A DNA stretch of 64,000 nucleotides, taken from Caulobacter vibrioides OR37 (GTDB lineage Bacteria; Pseudomonadota; Alphaproteobacteria; Caulobacterales; Caulobacteraceae). The notes beneath the pieces are model-generated. The model did not search any database and was not told the origin of the DNA. It saw only the letters and a list, made by a program, of their open reading frames with translations. The translations under genes and the position numbers were made by a program. Numbering within the stretch: position 1 is the first letter of the stretch; the number at the start of each line of letters is the position of its first letter. Where the stretch lies: the NCBI RefSeq assembly GCF_000372645.1, contig NZ_APMP01000021.1, positions 1 to 64,000 on the forward strand, written 5' to 3'. Positions 37,901 through 46,843 of the stretch are shown here, in pieces.

Positions 37901-39115
37901 ATGGCCGACGCGCCCAAGCGTCCGATCCTTTCGTGGCTGAAGTCGCGTCCGTACCATCTGACGCCGTGGATCGTGCTGCTGGCCGCCGCGCCCTTCGCCC
38001 TGCCTCGGCCTCGGCCCGCCCGGGACGAGCTCAAGGCGCCCTTGCCCGGCCTTTCCGAGGACCGCGCCCTGCCGCCCGACGCGTTCGACGCGGCCGAGCC
38101 GGGGCGGGGCCGCGCCGCCGACCGCCCGACCAAGATCCCGTTGCTCGGCTGGCGAGACATCCTGTGGCGCACCGTCGCCGAGATCGGCGCCGATCGCCTG
38201 CCCGCCGTGGCCGGCGGCGTGACCTTCTACACCCTGCTGGCGCTGATCCCCGCGATCGGCGCCTTCGTCTCCCTCTATGGCCTGTTCGCGGACATCGGCG
38301 AGGTGGAGAAGCAGCTGCGCGGCATGGCCGGGGTCTTTCCGCCCAGCGTCATCCAGATCGTCGGCGACCAGATGACCCGCCTGGCCGAGCAGAAGAGCGG
38401 CAAGCTGGGCGTCGCCTTCGCCGCCTCGCTGCTGCTGTCGGTGTGGAGCGCCAACGCCAGCATGCGCGCCCTCTTCGACGGCCTGAACATCGCCTATGAC
38501 GAGGACGAGAAACGGCCGCTGACGCGGCGCATCCCGATGACCTATGGCTTCACCTTCAGCGCCCTGGCCTATGCGGTCGTGGCGGCGGGTGCGCTGATCG
38601 CGACGCCGCTGGCGCTGAAGCTGGCGCGGCTGTCGGTGCTGGAGCCGATCCTGGCCCCCGTGCGCTGGATGGGGGTGCTGGCCATGACCGCCACGGCCTT
38701 CGCCTTGCTCTATCGCTTCGGACCCAGCCGGACCAAGGCGCGCTGGCGATGGATCTGGATCGGCGCGGCCTTCGCGGCGACCGCCTGGCTGGGCGGATCG
38801 CTGGGCTTTTCGGTCTATCTCAGCCAGATCGCCCATTATGACGTCACCTATGGCGCGCTCGGCGCCGTGATCGCCTTCATGGTCTGGGTGTGGTTCTCGA
38901 TCATGGCCATCCTGGTCGGCGCGGAGCTGAACGCCGAGATCGAACATCAGACCGCCGTCGACACCACCACCGGTCCGCCCCAGCCGATGGGCGCGCGCGG
39001 GGCGGCGATGGCCGACACGGTGGGCGTGGCCTTTCATCCCTGGGAGATGATCCAGCGCGAGACCGGCGGCGTCCGGCGCATGGCTCGCGGGGCTTGGAAG
39101 CGGATCCGGCGCTGA
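37901..39115 (+). CDS. YihY/UPF0761-family inner-membrane protein
   Basis: The 404-residue protein belongs to the YihY/RbnA membrane family of unknown function. A cytoplasmic N-terminal part of about 90 residues precedes six membrane segments, with family blocks GGVTFYTLLALIPAIGAF, LSVWSANASMRALFDGLNIAYDE and YLSQIAHYDVTYGALGAVIAFMVWVWFS. The basic ending (RMARGAWKRIRR) fits a cytoplasmic C terminus. The family was once called RNase BN by mistake. It starts within the upstream flank of the MOSC gene. Confidence 0.9.
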   Translation: MADAPKRPILSWLKSRPYHLTPWIVLLAAAPFALPRPRPARDELKAPLPGLSEDRALPPDAFDAAEPGRGRAADRPTKIPLLGWRDILWRTVAEIGADRLPAVAGGVTFYTLLALIPAIGAFVSLYGLFADIGEVEKQLRGMAGVFPPSVIQIVGDQMTRLAEQKSGKLGVAFAASLLLSVWSANASMRALFDGLNIAYDEDEKRPLTRRIPMTYGFTFSALAYAVVAAGALIATPLALKLARLSVLEPILAPVRWMGVLAMTATAFALLYRFGPSRTKARWRWIWIGAAFAATAWLGGSLGFSVYLSQIAHYDVTYGALGAVIAFMVWVWFSIMAILVGAELNAEIEHQTAVDTTTGPPQPMGARGAAMADTVGVAFHPWEMIQRETGGVRRMARGAWKRIRR

Positions 39116-39201
39116 TCATTGTTCGGATTGACGCCGGGAATCGGCTTGTGACGCGTGGATGCCCTTTCTAGCTTTCGTCCCTCGCCATCGAAGGCCCGTC
39201 C

Positions 39202-39729
39202 ATGCCGCTGCTCGCCCCCTGTCAGGATCACGAACTGGCCGATCTCGCCGCGCTGGTGAACTCGGCCTATCGCGGGGAGCTGGCGGAAAAGGGCTGGACC
39301 AGCGAGAGTTCTCTGCTGGGCGGCCAGCGCACCGACGAAGCATCCCTGCGCGCCGACCTCGCCGCCCATCCGGGCTCGACGCTGCTGACCCTGCGCGACG
39401 CCGAGGGCGACAAGCCCCACGCCTGCGTCTGGCTGCAACCGTCGGAGGGCGACGCCTGGTATGTGGGCATGGTCACCGTCTCGCCCTTGCGCCAGGCCGG
39501 CGGCATCGGCCGCGCCCTCCTGGAGGCCGCCGAGGCCCATGCCCGCGCGCGCGGCGGCAAGACCATGGAGATGACCGTCATCTCGGTCCGCGACACCCTG
39601 ATCGCCTGGTACGAGCGCCGCGGCTACCGCCTGACCGGCGCCACCGAGCCCTTCCCCTATGGCGACGAACGCTTCGGCGTTCCCCAGCGCGACGACCTGC
39701 ATTTCGTCATCCTGGAAAAGGCGCTGTAG
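39202..39729 (+). CDS. GNAT-family N-acetyltransferase
   Basis: The 175-residue protein has the GNAT fold: LADLAALVNSAYRGE at the N terminus, the acetyl-CoA motif VTVSPLRQAGGIGRALLEAAEAHARARG (Q/RxxGxG/A), and the closing WYERRGYRLTGATEPFPYG. The substrate cannot be told. It is followed 46 bp later by a P-loop gene on the same strand and may share its transcript. Confidence 0.9.
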   Translation: MPLLAPCQDHELADLAALVNSAYRGELAEKGWTSESSLLGGQRTDEASLRADLAAHPGSTLLTLRDAEGDKPHACVWLQPSEGDAWYVGMVTVSPLRQAGGIGRALLEAAEAHARARGGKTMEMTVISVRDTLIAWYERRGYRLTGATEPFPYGDERFGVPQRDDLHFVILEKAL

Positions 39730-39775
39730 AGGCGCTAAGGTCCGGGGGACACGCCGCCTTCGGCGAGGAACTCCC

Positions 39776-40303
39776 ATGCATCGCTACATCCTGACCGGCG
39801 CTCCGGGCGCGGGCAAAACCGTGCTGCTGCGCGCGCTCGAACGCGCGGGCCACACGGTGGTCGAGGAGGCCGCCACCGACGTCATCGCCCTGGCCCAGGC
39901 CGAGGGCGTGGCCGAGCCCTGGACCGATCCGGGCTTTATCGACGCGATCGTCCGCCTGCAGATCCAGCGTCAGGCCCGCGCGGTCGGCGACCCGATCTTC
40001 TTCGACCGCTCGCCGATCTGCGCCCTGGCCCTGGCGCGGTTCCTCGATCATCCGGTCTCGCCTCTGCTTCGCCAGGAACTTGAGCGCATCGCGGAGCAAG
40101 GCGTCTACCAGCGGCGGGCGTTCCTGGTGCGAGGACTGGGGTTCGTCACGCCAACGGCCGCGCGCCGGATCAGTCTGGAGGACGCCATCCGCTTCGAGGC
40201 CCTGCACGAAGCGACCTATCGGGAGCTGGGCTACGCGCTCCATGCGATCGAGGCGGGATCGGTGGCGCGAAGGGTGGCGAGCATTCTGGAGACTCCACCC
40301 TAG
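39776..40303 (+). CDS. AAA-type P-loop ATP/GTP-binding protein
   Basis: The 175-residue protein starts with a Walker A motif, TGAPGAGKT (7-15), and has PIFFDRSPICALALARFL as a Walker B-like strand, followed by an Arg-rich segment. It is like the AAA_28 or NadR-kinase-like predicted ATPases, which include small-molecule kinases. Its 39-residue longer frame upstream lacks support; the ATG used has a GAGGAA ribosome site. It ends 11 bp before the convergent MocR gene. Confidence 0.86.
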   Translation: MHRYILTGAPGAGKTVLLRALERAGHTVVEEAATDVIALAQAEGVAEPWTDPGFIDAIVRLQIQRQARAVGDPIFFDRSPICALALARFLDHPVSPLLRQELERIAEQGVYQRRAFLVRGLGFVTPTAARRISLEDAIRFEALHEATYRELGYALHAIEAGSVARRVASILETPP

Positions 40304-40314
40304 CGCAAGCCTCC

Positions 40315-41697
40315 CTAAACCACCGCTCGGGAGCGCTCGGCGACCTCGCTGGACAGCGCGCCGGCGACGACCTCGAGCGCGCCTTTCAGGGTCTCGCGAT
40401 CGGGCGCCGCGCCCAGGCAGACCCGCACGCCGCTTTCCAGCCGGGGATCCACCGCCGGCGCGGCCGGCGGCGTCACCTCGACGCCGCCGCGTAGCGCCCG
40501 GCCGGCCACGCGTTCGGCGTCCAGTTCGCCCATCGGCAGCCACAGATGCGGCGCGTAGGGCGTGCGCGGCGCCTCGACGGCGCGCCCCAGGATCTCCAGC
40601 GCGAGGGCCTGGCGGGCGGCGCTTTCGTCCAAGACCTCGGCCAGGATCTGGTCGGCGGCGCCATCCTCGATCCACTGGGTGGCGATCAGTCCGCCAAAGC
40701 CCGAGGGGGCGTAGGTCAGGGCCCGCACCGCGCTCAGCACCCGCTCGAACAGCGCCGGCGTCGGGGCGATCAGAAAGCCGGCTCTCAGGCCCGGCCCCAG
40801 GATCTTGGACACGCCGGCGACATGGAACGTCCGTTCCGGCGCGATCAGGGCGAACGGCGGCGGCGCGCCCGGGGCGTAGGCCGCGTAGAGGTCGTCCTCG
40901 ACGATCGTCAGGTCGTGCTCCCGAGCGATGGCGGCTATGGCCTCGCGGCGGGCCAGGCTCATGATCCGGCCCGTGGGGTTCTGCAGGGTCGGCAGGATCG
41001 ACAAGACCCGCGCTCCGGTTTCGCGCACGGCCGCCGCCAGAGCCTCGGGGTCCAGTCCCTCGTCGTCCATGGCGACGCCCTTCAGCCGCCAGCCGTGATG
41101 CGCGGCCAAGGCCTTCTGGCCGTTATAGGTGGCGGCCTCGACCAGCACCGTGTCGCCCGGCCGCGTCACCGCCCCCAGGGACAGCGCCAGGGCCTGCTGG
41201 GCGCCGCCGCAACAGACCAGACGCCGCCAATCCACGTCCTGGAAGCCGCCGGTCCGCGCGATCCACGCCGCGCCCGCCCGCCGCTGAACCTCGTGTCCCG
41301 CCGGCGGCGCGTAGGCCAGGTTTTCCAGCAGGTCGGGGCGCCGGCGCAGCCGGGCCAGGGCCTCGGGCAAACGCGTCGCGGCCGGCCCGGTCGGGGCGAT
41401 GTTCTGGGCCAGGTTCGCCGGCCCTTCGCGGTCGCGCGCGCGGTGGGCGGCCGGGGCGTTGACGAAGCTGCCTCGACCGACATGGGCGCTGACCAGCCCG
41501 GCCTTCTCGGCCTCGACATAGGCGCGGGTCACGGTGCCCAGGCCGACGCCCAGGCGGTAGGCCAGGTCCCGCTGAGGTGGAAGCCGCGCGCCGGCCGCCA
41601 AGGCGCCCGAGGCGATATCGGCCCGCAGCGCCGCCACCAACCGCTCGTACAGCGGCGCCGCGCCCTCGGGGATGGCAGGGGTCCAGGCCGGAGGCAC
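40315..41697 (-). CDS. MocR-type GntR/aminotransferase regulator
   Basis: MocR regulators join a GntR winged helix to an aminotransferase-like, pyridoxal-phosphate-binding domain. The 460-residue protein has the winged helix at about 15-80 (LPPQRDLAYRLGVGLGTVTRAYVEAEKAGLVSAHVGRGSFV) and a PLP fold with the internal Lys in VAGVSKILGPGLRAGFL. It is divergent from a LysE-type exporter; many MocR proteins control an adjacent amine or amino-acid transporter. Direct and inverted repeats between the two genes are probable binding sites. Confidence 0.93.
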   Translation of the reverse strand: MPPAWTPAIPEGAAPLYERLVAALRADIASGALAAGARLPPQRDLAYRLGVGLGTVTRAYVEAEKAGLVSAHVGRGSFVNAPAAHRARDREGPANLAQNIAPTGPAATRLPEALARLRRRPDLLENLAYAPPAGHEVQRRAGAAWIARTGGFQDVDWRRLVCCGGAQQALALSLGAVTRPGDTVLVEAATYNGQKALAAHHGWRLKGVAMDDEGLDPEALAAAVRETGARVLSILPTLQNPTGRIMSLARREAIAAIAREHDLTIVEDDLYAAYAPGAPPPFALIAPERTFHVAGVSKILGPGLRAGFLIAPTPALFERVLSAVRALTYAPSGFGGLIATQWIEDGAADQILAEVLDESAARQALALEILGRAVEAPRTPYAPHLWLPMGELDAERVAGRALRGGVEVTPPAAPAVDPRLESGVRVCLGAAPDRETLKGALEVVAGALSSEVAERSRAVV

Positions 41698-41709
41698 GGA
41701 ATATCTCCT

Positions 41710-41752
41710 ATATTGTCACGATAACAATATGCAGTTTGACTCTCGATACAAT
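41710..41752. promoter_or_regulatory. Candidate MocR operator region
   Basis: A perfect palindrome, ATATTGT-N7-ACAATAT, lies at 41710-41730. Read on the minus strand, its right arm begins ATTGTTATCG, and a second copy, ATTGTATCGAG, is centred 23 bp away, giving a direct repeat. MocR regulators typically bind direct repeats with about this spacing. It lies just upstream of the MocR gene and before the LysE start. Confidence 0.65.
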
Positions 41753-41792
41753 GAAAATCATCACGGTGACACTACACGACATGGAGGCCGTG

Positions 41793-42428
41793 ATGACCCC
41801 GGGATTGCTTCTTGCCTACGTCCTGTTCTGTTTCGCCACGGCCGGTACGCCGGGACCGAACAACATGATGCTGCTGGCGTCGGGCGCGAACTTCGGCTTT
41901 CGCCGCACCGTGCTGCACATCCTGGGAATCAGCTGCGGCCTCGGCGTCATGGTGCTGGCCATGGGCTTTGGCCTGGGCGGCGTCTTTCGCGCCTATCCGG
42001 TGCTGCACGAGGCGCTGCGCTGGATCGGGGCGGCCTACATGCTGTGGCTGGCCTGGAAGATCGGGACCTCGACCAAGATCAGCGACAAGGACCTGGGCAG
42101 GCCGATGACCTTCCTTCAGGCGGCCGCGTTCCAGTGGGTCAATCCCAAGGCCTGGGCCATGGCGCTGGGCGCGGTGACGACCTATGCGCCCGAGGGCGGC
42201 GGCTGGACCATCGTGCCGTTGCTGGCCGGGACCTTCATGCTGGTCGGCGCGCCGTGCAGCGCGGCCTGGGCGGGCTTTGGCCAGGGCCTGCGCCCCTTCC
42301 TGGACCGGCCGGCGGTGCTGCGGACGTTCAACATCACCATGGCCGTGCTGCTGGTCGCGTCGCTGTACCCGCTGCTGACCGAGGGCAAGCCGGTCGCCGA
42401 GCCCGCGCGGATAGCCCTTGCGCGATAA
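41793..42428 (+). CDS. LysE-family amino-acid or amine exporter
   Basis: The 211-residue protein has six membrane segments and the LysE signatures FCFATAGTPGPNNMMLLASGANFGF and FQAAAFQWVNPKAWAMALGAVTTY (as FLQAAAFQWVNPKAW). It exports amino acids or similar compounds. The start chosen follows a GGAGG site six bases away; an ATG at 41781 (MEAV) would add four residues. The divergent MocR regulator suggests induction by an amino acid or B6-related compound. Confidence 0.92.
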   Translation: MTPGLLLAYVLFCFATAGTPGPNNMMLLASGANFGFRRTVLHILGISCGLGVMVLAMGFGLGGVFRAYPVLHEALRWIGAAYMLWLAWKIGTSTKISDKDLGRPMTFLQAAAFQWVNPKAWAMALGAVTTYAPEGGGWTIVPLLAGTFMLVGAPCSAAWAGFGQGLRPFLDRPAVLRTFNITMAVLLVASLYPLLTEGKPVAEPARIALAR

Positions 42429-42465
42429 AGGGCGCGCGGGCCAGGGTCGGCGCAAGGAGATCCCC

Positions 42466-42939
42466 ATGCGCCCCCTGCTCGCCCTCGCCGCCACGCTGCT
42501 GCTGGCCACCGCCGCCCAGGCCCAGGACCTCAAGGTCATCGTCGCCGGCCGCGACAGCGTGACGCTGAGCCCGAAGGACTTGGCGGCCCTGCCCCGCGCC
42601 AAGGCGACGATCCAGGTCAAGGGCGCCAGCGTCGTCTACGAGGGCGCCCGGCTGGACGCGGTGCTGGCCCAGGCCGGCGTCGTGCATGGCGAGCGGCTAA
42701 TGGGCCGATACCTGAACCAGGTGGTGGTGGCCCGCGCCCAGGACGGCTTCTTCAGCGTGCTGTCCCTGGCCGAAACCGACCCCGTCTACCGCGCCAATCC
42801 GGTGGTGGTCGCCGACACGGTCAACGGCCACAAGCTGGACGACCGCGAGGGCCCCTATCGCCTGGTGGTCGACGGCGACCTTCGCCCCTCGCGCGCGCCG
42901 CGCCAGCTGGTGTCGATCGAGGTCAAGCCGGCGTTCTGA
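42466..42939 (+). CDS. Periplasmic molybdopterin-oxidoreductase-like small protein
   Basis: The 157-residue protein has a signal peptide (MRPLLALAATLLLATAAQA) and a domain resembling the small part of the sulfite-oxidase/molybdopterin-binding fold: SVTLSPKDLAALPRAKAT, VYEGARLDAVLAQAGV, and YRLVVDGDLRPSRAPRQLVSIEV. No Moco-binding Cys of the full enzyme is seen, so this is a short non-catalytic-looking relative. It lies after the LysE gene, 37 bp apart. A GGAGA ribosome site is present. Confidence 0.78.
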   Translation: MRPLLALAATLLLATAAQAQDLKVIVAGRDSVTLSPKDLAALPRAKATIQVKGASVVYEGARLDAVLAQAGVVHGERLMGRYLNQVVVARAQDGFFSVLSLAETDPVYRANPVVVADTVNGHKLDDREGPYRLVVDGDLRPSRAPRQLVSIEVKPAF

Positions 42940-43000
42940 GAACGTCTGGACAGCGGCCGCCAAACGCGAAACCTTGGCGAGAAAACCAAGGGGAGCTCCC

Positions 43001-43837
43001 GTGACTGAATTTTCCCCAAGCCGCCGACGCGTGTTGGCCGCCGCCCTCGCCTTGGCCGCGACGCCGGCCTTGGCTGGCGCGACCACCGCGACGACCACGA
43101 TGCAGGTCGGCGGACGCGATGTGGACCTCACCCTCGCGCGGCCGGACGCGGCCCGGGGCGTGGTGATCTTCTCCCACGGCGCCGGCAGCGCCACGACCAG
43201 CTATCAGGGCTTGTTCGAGGCTTGGACCAAGGCCGGCTTCCTGGTGGTCGCGCCGGTGCATGTCGACTCGCTGAGCCACCCCAAGCACGCCGACTACGAC
43301 CTGCGCGCGGCCTTTCCGTTGCGCCTCGCGGATCTCGCGGCCGCCACCGCCTGGGCCGCCAAGACCGCGCCGGGCCTGCCGATCGTCTCGGCCGGCCACT
43401 CCTATGGCTCGCTGATGTCGCTGATCCGGGGCGGCGCGCTGGAGGGCCTGCTGCACGCGCGCGATCCGAACACCAAGGCGGTGCTCTGCTTTTCCAGCGC
43501 GGGCGTCATTCCCGGCCTGATCGGCCCGAAGGCCTATGAGACCTTGGCGACGCCGCTGCTGATGATCACCGGCGACAAGGATGTCCTGCCGGGCAGTTTC
43601 GACGACTGGCATGACCATCTGCGCCCCTTTGAGGCCAGCCCCGCGGGCGAGAAGTATCTGTGGGTGGGCCAGGGCGTGGACCACGGTCTGGCCCACGGCC
43701 GCGACCCTGGCCCCGCCTTCGCCGAAGCCGCGGCGCTGAGCGTGACCTACCTGCGGGCCGAGGCCTTGGGCGATGCCACGGCCAAGGCCGCCCTGGCGAC
43801 CCAGTCCTCGACCCTGGCGCGGTTCGAGAGGCGGTAG
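43001..43837 (+). CDS. Alpha/beta hydrolase, Tat-type signal
   Basis: The 278-residue protein has a twin-Arg leader (SRRRVLAAALALAATPALA), then a hydrolase fold with FSHGAGSATTSYQGLFE, the nucleophile elbow GHSYGSLMSL and the late GDKDVLPGS and VDHGLAH segments holding the acid and His. It resembles periplasmic dienelactone-hydrolase or esterase-like proteins; the substrate is unknown. It uses a GTG start with an AAGGGGAGC ribosome site. It is 61 bp after the molybdopterin-like gene. Confidence 0.84.
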   Translation: MTEFSPSRRRVLAAALALAATPALAGATTATTTMQVGGRDVDLTLARPDAARGVVIFSHGAGSATTSYQGLFEAWTKAGFLVVAPVHVDSLSHPKHADYDLRAAFPLRLADLAAATAWAAKTAPGLPIVSAGHSYGSLMSLIRGGALEGLLHARDPNTKAVLCFSSAGVIPGLIGPKAYETLATPLLMITGDKDVLPGSFDDWHDHLRPFEASPAGEKYLWVGQGVDHGLAHGRDPGPAFAEAAALSVTYLRAEALGDATAKAALATQSSTLARFERR

Positions 43838-44026
43838 AAAGGCGCGCCCCCACGGCGCCGGGGGCGCGGAAAGGCGCTCTTCAATAAGATCCAATGACAG
43901 GTCCTGTCAGCGGTCCCCGGCCTCGGCGCCCATCGGAAGACCGCCGCGACGTCGCGAACATTCCCATCGGCCGCGAAAGGCTCTAGAGAAGCCGACCCGT
44001 TCCATTCCAAACTTGCGACGTCTCCC

Positions 44027-45097
44027 TTGCGACTGCCCCAGGCCCGCCTCGACCAGGTTCTCGATCGCTTCCGCGAGGTGGAGGCGCGCATGGGCGCGGC
44101 CACCGACGGGGCCGAGATCGTCAAGCTCTCCAAGGAGCACGCCGAGCTGAAGCCGGTGGCCGAGGCCGTCGAGCGGCTGGCCAAGCTGTCCGCCGAGCGC
44201 GCCGAGCTGGACGCCATGGCCGCCGATCCGGAAATGGCCGACATGGTCCGCGACGAGATCGAGAGCCTGGACGAAAGGCTGCCGGTCCTGGAGCGCGAGC
44301 TGGCCCTGATGCTGGCGCCCAAGGACAAGGACGAGAACGCCTCGGCCATCCTGGAAGTGCGCGCCGGCACCGGCGGCGACGAGGCGGCCCTGTTCGCGGG
44401 CGACCTCTTCCGCATGTACCAGCGCTATGCCCAGAACCACGGCTGGCGCGTCGAGATCGACAGCATCTCGGAAGGCGAAATGGGCGGCTTCAAGGAAATC
44501 GTCGCCTCGATCACCGGCGAGGGCGTGTTTGGCCGGCTGAAGTTCGAAAGCGGCGTCCACCGCGTGCAGCGCGTGCCGGCCACCGAGGCGCAAGGCCGTA
44601 TCCACACCTCGGCCGCCACGGTCGCGGTGCTGCCCGAGGCCGAGGACGTCGAGATCGACATCAAGGAAAGCGACCTGCGGATCGACACCTACCGCTCGTC
44701 GGGCGCGGGCGGTCAGCACGTCAACAAGACCGACTCGGCGGTGCGGATCACCCACTTGCCGACCGGCGTGGTGGTGACCTCGTCGGAGAAGTCGCAGCAC
44801 CAGAACCGCGCCCGGGCCATGAAGAACCTGAAGGCCCGCCTCTACGACATGCAGCGCGAGGCGCTGGACAGCGCCCGCTCCGAGGCGCGCAAGAGCCAGG
44901 TCGGCAGCGGCGATCGCTCCGAACGCATCCGCACCTACAACTTCCCGCAGGGCCGAGTGACCGATCACCGGATCAACCTGACGCTCTACAACCTGGCCCG
45001 CATCATCGAGGGCGACGCCCTGGACGACGTGATCAATCCTCTGATCGCCGAGGACCAGGCCGAACGCCTGGCCAGCCTGGAAGAGAGCTTCGGCTGA
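44027..45097 (+). CDS. prfA: Peptide chain release factor 1 (RF1)
   Basis: RF1 reads UAA and UAG stop codons and frees the peptide. The 356-residue product has the long N-terminal helical domain, the recognition-loop region [20 protein letters not shown], and the catalytic GGQ in [20 protein letters not shown], which PrmC methylates. The start is TTG with no strong ribosome site. It is followed directly by a palindromic repeat (45105-45153) and then the pseudouridine synthase gene. UAG stops at the A-type repeat borders in this window would be read by this factor. Confidence 0.96.
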   Translation: MRLPQARLDQVLDRFREVEARMGAATDGAEIVKLSKEHAELKPVAEAVERLAKLSAERAELDAMAADPEMADMVRDEIESLDERLPVLERELALMLAPKDKDENASAILEVRAGTGGDEAALFAGDLFRMYQRYAQNHGWRVEIDSISEGEMGGFKEIVASITGEGVFGRLKFESGVHRVQRVPATEAQGRIHTSAATVAVLPEAEDVEIDIKESDLRIDTYRSSGAGGQHVNKTDSAVRITHLPTGVVVTSSEKSQHQNRARAMKNLKARLYDMQREALDSARSEARKSQVGSGDRSERIRTYNFPQGRVTDHRINLTLYNLARIIEGDALDDVINPLIAEDQAERLASLEESFG

Positions 45098-45164
45098 TGG
45101 CTTGGAGCATGATCTTGCCCGAAAACCGGTTCCCACTTTTCGGGATCATGCTCTGATGGCCTGG
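45095..45164. repeat. GAGCATGATC hairpin flanked by 11-bp direct repeats
   Basis: The hairpin, GAGCATGATC paired with GATCATGCTC (45105-45153), carries the CCGAAAACCGGTTCCCAC loop region of an alphaproteobacterial palindromic repeat family. TGATGGCTTGG (45095-45105) and TGATGGCCTGG (45154-45164) flank it and differ at one of 11 bases. The left copy contains the prfA stop and the right copy the next gene's start, so the hairpin seems to have been inserted in an overlapping TGATG junction with duplication of the target. Confidence 0.8.
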
Positions 45165-45923
45165 ACCCGCACCTATGACGAGGCCGAGCCCCAGCGGGTC
45201 AACAAGTGGCTGGCCCAGAGCGGCGTGTGCTCGCGCCGCGAAGCCGAACAGCTGATCGCCGACGGCCTGGTGTCGATCGACGGCGAGGTGGTCGAGGACG
45301 TCGGCCGCAAGATCCAGCCTGGCCAGACCCTGGTGCTGGCCGATCGGGCCACGGCCAAGCTGGACGCCACCCCGACCTATCTGATCCACAAGCCGCGCGG
45401 CGTGGTCTCGGCCCAGCCGGATCCGGGCCAGGTCCCGGCCGCGCGCCTGCTGACGCGGGCCAACCTGTGGGGCGACGCGCCCGGCTCGGCGATCCCGCGC
45501 TCGGGCGACCTGATCCCGCCGGTCGGACGGCTGGACAAGGACTCGCGCGGCCTCTTGCTGCTGTCCCAGGACGGCGTGGTGGCCAAGGCGGTGATCGGCC
45601 CTCAGTCGGATCTGGAAAAGGAATATCGCGTCGCCGTGATGGGCGATTTGACCGAAGAGAAGCTGGAATTGCTGCGCTTCGGCCTTGAACTGGACGGCCG
45701 CGAACTGCGCCCGGCCGAGGTCGAGGTCATCTCCGACCAGCGCCTGAAGTTCGTGCTGCGCGAGGGCCGCAACCGCCAGATCCGCCGGATGTGCGAACTC
45801 GTGGAGCTGAAGGTCGTCGACCTGTTCCGGGTTCGCATCGGCCCGCTGGACCTGGGCGACATGCCCGAAGGCCGCTGGCGCCCGCTGACCAGCGCCGAGC
45901 GCGCGGCGCTGATCGCGGGCTGA
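45156..45923 (+). CDS. 23S rRNA pseudouridine synthase, RluF-like
   Basis: The 255-residue enzyme has an N-terminal S4 domain (VNKWLAQSGVCSRREAEQLIADG), the catalytic block VGRLDKDSRGLLLLSQDG with the essential Asp, and LEKEYRVAV and GRNRQIRRMC blocks of the RsuA/RluB/RluF group. The KDSRGL form is closest to RluF, but RluB/E cannot be excluded. The start is the ATG after the inserted hairpin. The frame continues upstream through the hairpin to a TTG at 45102, so a longer product that translates the repeat is possible. Confidence 0.88.
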   Translation: MAWTRTYDEAEPQRVNKWLAQSGVCSRREAEQLIADGLVSIDGEVVEDVGRKIQPGQTLVLADRATAKLDATPTYLIHKPRGVVSAQPDPGQVPAARLLTRANLWGDAPGSAIPRSGDLIPPVGRLDKDSRGLLLLSQDGVVAKAVIGPQSDLEKEYRVAVMGDLTEEKLELLRFGLELDGRELRPAEVEVISDQRLKFVLREGRNRQIRRMCELVELKVVDLFRVRIGPLDLGDMPEGRWRPLTSAERAALIAG

Positions 45924-45931
45924 GCCGCAGA

Positions 45932-46381
45932 CTAGGCCTTCGGCCGCCGACGTCGGGGCACACGGACGATGGCCTCGCCGTCCATGATCAGGTCCTCGCC
46001 GACGAAGCCCTGGCAGCTTAGGGTGACGCGGGCGCTTTCGGGATCGATGGCCGCCACGGTGACGCGGGCGGTGACCACGTCGTCGATGCGGACCGGCCTG
46101 TGGAAGGCCAGGGTCTGCGACAGGTAGATCGCCCCCGCCCCCGGCAGGATGGTGCCGACCACCGCCGAGCCGAACGAGGCCGACAGCAGGCCATGGGCGA
46201 TGCGGCCCCGATAGGCGGTCTTGGCCGCGTAGGCCTCGTCCATATGCACGGGATTGAAGTCGTCCGAGGCCTCGGCGAACAAGGCGATCCGCGCTTCGGT
46301 GACGACGACCTGCTTTTCGGCCGTCATGCCGACGGACAGTTCTTCCAGGATATAGCCGCCGGTGGGGTGTGGTCCGATCAT
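45932..46381 (-). CDS. MaoC-family hydratase
   Basis: The 149-residue protein has a hot-dog fold with the hydratase motif FAEASDDFNPVHMDEAYA (Asp and His) and RIAHGLLSASFGSAVVG. MaoC-type enzymes hydrate enoyl-CoA, often in PHA or fatty-acid pathways. The C-terminal basic tail (RVPRRRRPKA) is unusual. It is convergent with the pseudouridine synthase gene, with 8 bp between. Confidence 0.9.
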   Translation of the reverse strand: MIGPHPTGGYILEELSVGMTAEKQVVVTEARIALFAEASDDFNPVHMDEAYAAKTAYRGRIAHGLLSASFGSAVVGTILPGAGAIYLSQTLAFHRPVRIDDVVTARVTVAAIDPESARVTLSCQGFVGEDLIMDGEAIVRVPRRRRPKA

Positions 46382-46425
46382 CAGCCGGCGTTAGCGGTCA
46401 TGGGCGGCGATGGCCAGAGAAAATG

Positions 46426-46833
46426 TCAGCGGGCGGGTTTCGAATAGGGGACGAACGGACCCAGGCTGACGAAGCCGCGCTGGAAGTGCGCCAGCGAGTC
46501 GAACAGATCGACGGCATCGGGCTCGCAGAGATCGCCGCCATAGGTCCGGGTGACCAGGACGTCGTCCTGGCGCAATGAACTGGCGCCGCCGCGCGGCCGG
46601 TTCACATAAAGGCGGTTGCCCGGCAGGTGATAGACGATGGCCGTTCCGTCGATGATCTCGCTGCCCTGGATGTCGCTGAGGCGCAGGCAGCTGACGGGCT
46701 TGCCGGCGACGCGCCCCTCCAGAAGCTTGGCCAGCTGAGCCTCGCCAGTGGGGTTGGGCGGCTCGGCGGCCAGGGCGCCGGAGGCCGTCGCCAGAACACC
46801 CACCGCCATCAGACCAGAAACCCAGCGACGCAT
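46426..46833 (-). CDS. Hypothetical exported protein
   Basis: The 135-residue protein has a signal peptide ending near GALAAE and a domain with two cysteines (VSCLRLSDIQG and GGDLCEPDAVDL) that may form a disulfide. The pattern SCLRLSDIQGSEIIDGTAIVYHLPGNRLYVNRP is typical of small alphaproteobacterial exported proteins of unknown function. It starts about 10 bp downstream of the ispG stop on the same strand, so it may be co-transcribed. Confidence 0.75.
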   Translation of the reverse strand: MRRWVSGLMAVGVLATASGALAAEPPNPTGEAQLAKLLEGRVAGKPVSCLRLSDIQGSEIIDGTAIVYHLPGNRLYVNRPRGGASSLRQDDVLVTRTYGGDLCEPDAVDLFDSLAHFQRGFVSLGPFVPYSKPAR

Positions 46834-46843
46834 TTCGCGCTCC

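Noticed and set aside
43838..44026. Possible small gene between the hydrolase and prfA
   Set aside because: Only frames with unlikely composition and no ribosome site; CTCTAGAG near 43981 is not followed by a hairpin, so it is not counted as an A-type repeat.
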